The notes under the pieces: model-generated
Database searches by the model: none
What the model was told of the DNA's origin: nothing
The model's input: the letters and a program-made list of their open reading frames with translations, nothing else
Position numbers and translations under genes: made by a program
Shown: positions 63,367-64,000 of the stretch, in pieces
Layout of the letters: every line of letters begins with the position of its first letter
Position numbering within the stretch: the stretch's first letter is position 1
Source of the DNA: Altererythrobacter epoxidivorans
GTDB taxonomy: Bacteria; Pseudomonadota; Alphaproteobacteria; Sphingomonadales; Sphingomonadaceae
Direction of reading: 5' to 3'
Assembly (NCBI RefSeq): GCF_001281485.1
Contig: NZ_CP012669.1
Span: 1,240,001 to 1,304,000 of the forward strand
DNA length: 64,000 nt

Positions 63367-64000
63367 ATGCGTCTGAATCCGTTCAATACCGACAATATCC
63401 GCGTTCGTTCGAGCGGGGGTGGCGGCGGGTTCCCCGGCGGCAGGGGCGGAGGGATCGGTTGCGGCACAATCGTGATCGCGCTCATCGCCTATTTCGTTTT
63501 CGGGGCGGATCCGATGCAGACCATCGGCGCGATCGAAGGCGCACAGCAGCAGGCGCCGACTTCCCAGCAAAGCAACATGAGCGAGCAGGAAATCTGCACC
63601 AGCGGACCCTATGCCACCGAGGCATGCAACGCGCTGCAATCGCTCAACCAGACCTGGGCTCCTGAATTCCAGCGAGCAGGTATCGCATTCAGCGATCCCT
63701 ATCTCGACCTTTACCGCAACGGTCGTGTCACCACGCAGGGCTGCGGCAGCGCGACCTCGGCCGCCGGCCCGTTCTACTGCCCTGCCGACCAGAGCATCTA
63801 CATCGACACGAGTTTCTACGACCAGCTTGCCAAGATGGCTGGCGGTGGCGGCGATTTCGCCCGTTACTACGTGATGGCGCATGAATATGGCCACCACATC
63901 CAGAATCTGACCGGCCTCGCCTCGCAAGTCCGTTCGGCGCAGCAGCAGAACCCCCGTAGCGCCAACGATCTGCAGGTGCGCATGGAACTGCAGGCCGATT
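63367..64000 (+). CDS. YpfJ-type neutral zinc metallopeptidase (partial)
   Basis: The first 211 codons are inside the window; the gene runs off the end. The N-terminus is glycine-rich and followed by a membrane helix (about 28-42, GCGTIVIALIAYFVFG). The zinc motif HEYGHH is in VMAHEYGHHIQ, preceded by the conserved FYCPADQSIYIDTSFYDQL. It matches the neutral zinc metallopeptidase family (YpfJ/KPN_02809). ATG 63367 follows a GGGGGA run. The 107-base upstream gap (63260-63366) shows no clear promoter. Confidence 0.9.
   Translation, partial: MRLNPFNTDNIRVRSSGGGGGFPGGRGGGIGCGTIVIALIAYFVFGADPMQTIGAIEGAQQQAPTSQQSNMSEQEICTSGPYATEACNALQSLNQTWAPEFQRAGIAFSDPYLDLYRNGRVTTQGCGSATSAAGPFYCPADQSIYIDTSFYDQLAKMAGGGGDFARYYVMAHEYGHHIQNLTGLASQVRSAQQQNPRSANDLQVRMELQAD

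Overview
The window looks like a chromosomal segment of an aerobic alphaproteobacterium of the order Sphingomonadales, most likely Erythrobacteraceae (Erythrobacter/Qipengyuania-like). This rests on high GC, the make-up of the exosortase locus, the style of the LolCD and DnaE proteins, KorAB in an otherwise aerobic gene set, and an alphaproteobacterial LexA box. About 59 protein genes fill nearly all of it. I see no rRNA, tRNA, insertion sequence, prophage or CRISPR array.

Layout. 1-2.9 kb: the end of a hotdog thioesterase gene, zapE, a pirin gene, and a stand-alone homologue of the DSF signal synthase RpfF. 3.1-21 kb: a complete-looking exosortase A (XrtA) / exopolysaccharide locus in three transcription units. 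Unit one (minus strand, 15258 down to 3136) encodes outer-membrane export lipoprotein, Wzz-like co-polymerase, tyrosine autokinase, outer-membrane beta-barrel, ExeA-like ATPase, polysaccharide deacetylase, FemAB-like transferase, glycosyltransferase, XrtA and an AsnB-type amidotransferase. Unit two (minus, 18178 down to 15429) encodes an AMP-forming acyl ligase and a PLP-dependent decarboxylase. Unit three (plus, 18203 to 21022) encodes a second FemAB/GNAT-like protein, an acyl carrier protein and two alpha/beta-hydrolase-like proteins. Units two and three form a chemically suggestive but, to my knowledge, uncharacterised module: an acyl or aminoacyl group could be activated, carried on the ACP and transferred to the polysaccharide. 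XrtA lacks the EpsI domain often fused to it, and no PEP-CTERM substrate, priming transferase, flippase, polymerase or PrsK/PrsR regulator lies in the window.

21-29 kb (minus): an RNA m5U methyltransferase, NAD(P)HX repair enzyme, a small lipoprotein, IlvD, N-formylglutamate amidohydrolase, IspE and ETF-ubiquinone oxidoreductase. 29-34.5 kb (plus): a degenerate uracil-DNA-glycosylase-like protein, a lytic transglycosylase, MoaB, a radical SAM protein preceded by a LexA box, and an Aur1-like PAP2 membrane protein. 34.5-44.7 kb (mostly minus): a DUF1330 protein, an acyl-CoA synthetase, DnaE, a DUF418 membrane protein, glutathione peroxidase and the lipoprotein-release transporter LolC/E-LolD. 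44.9-47.5 kb (plus): PurF, an SDR and a PilZ protein. 47.5-52.4 kb (minus): a serine hydrolase, cyclopropane fatty acid synthase, photolyase and a membrane-bound hydrolase. 52.4-64 kb: PAP2 phosphatase, KorAB, an HSL-type esterase, RppH, a TPR protein, RsmB, GuaB, an M28 peptidase, 3-hydroxybutyrate dehydrogenase and a partial YpfJ-type metallopeptidase.

Coding density is very high. Many neighbours overlap by 1-4 bases, which implies translational coupling. No gene-free stretch exceeds about 300 bases; the longest is 2933-3135. Minus-strand CDS coordinates are given low to high.
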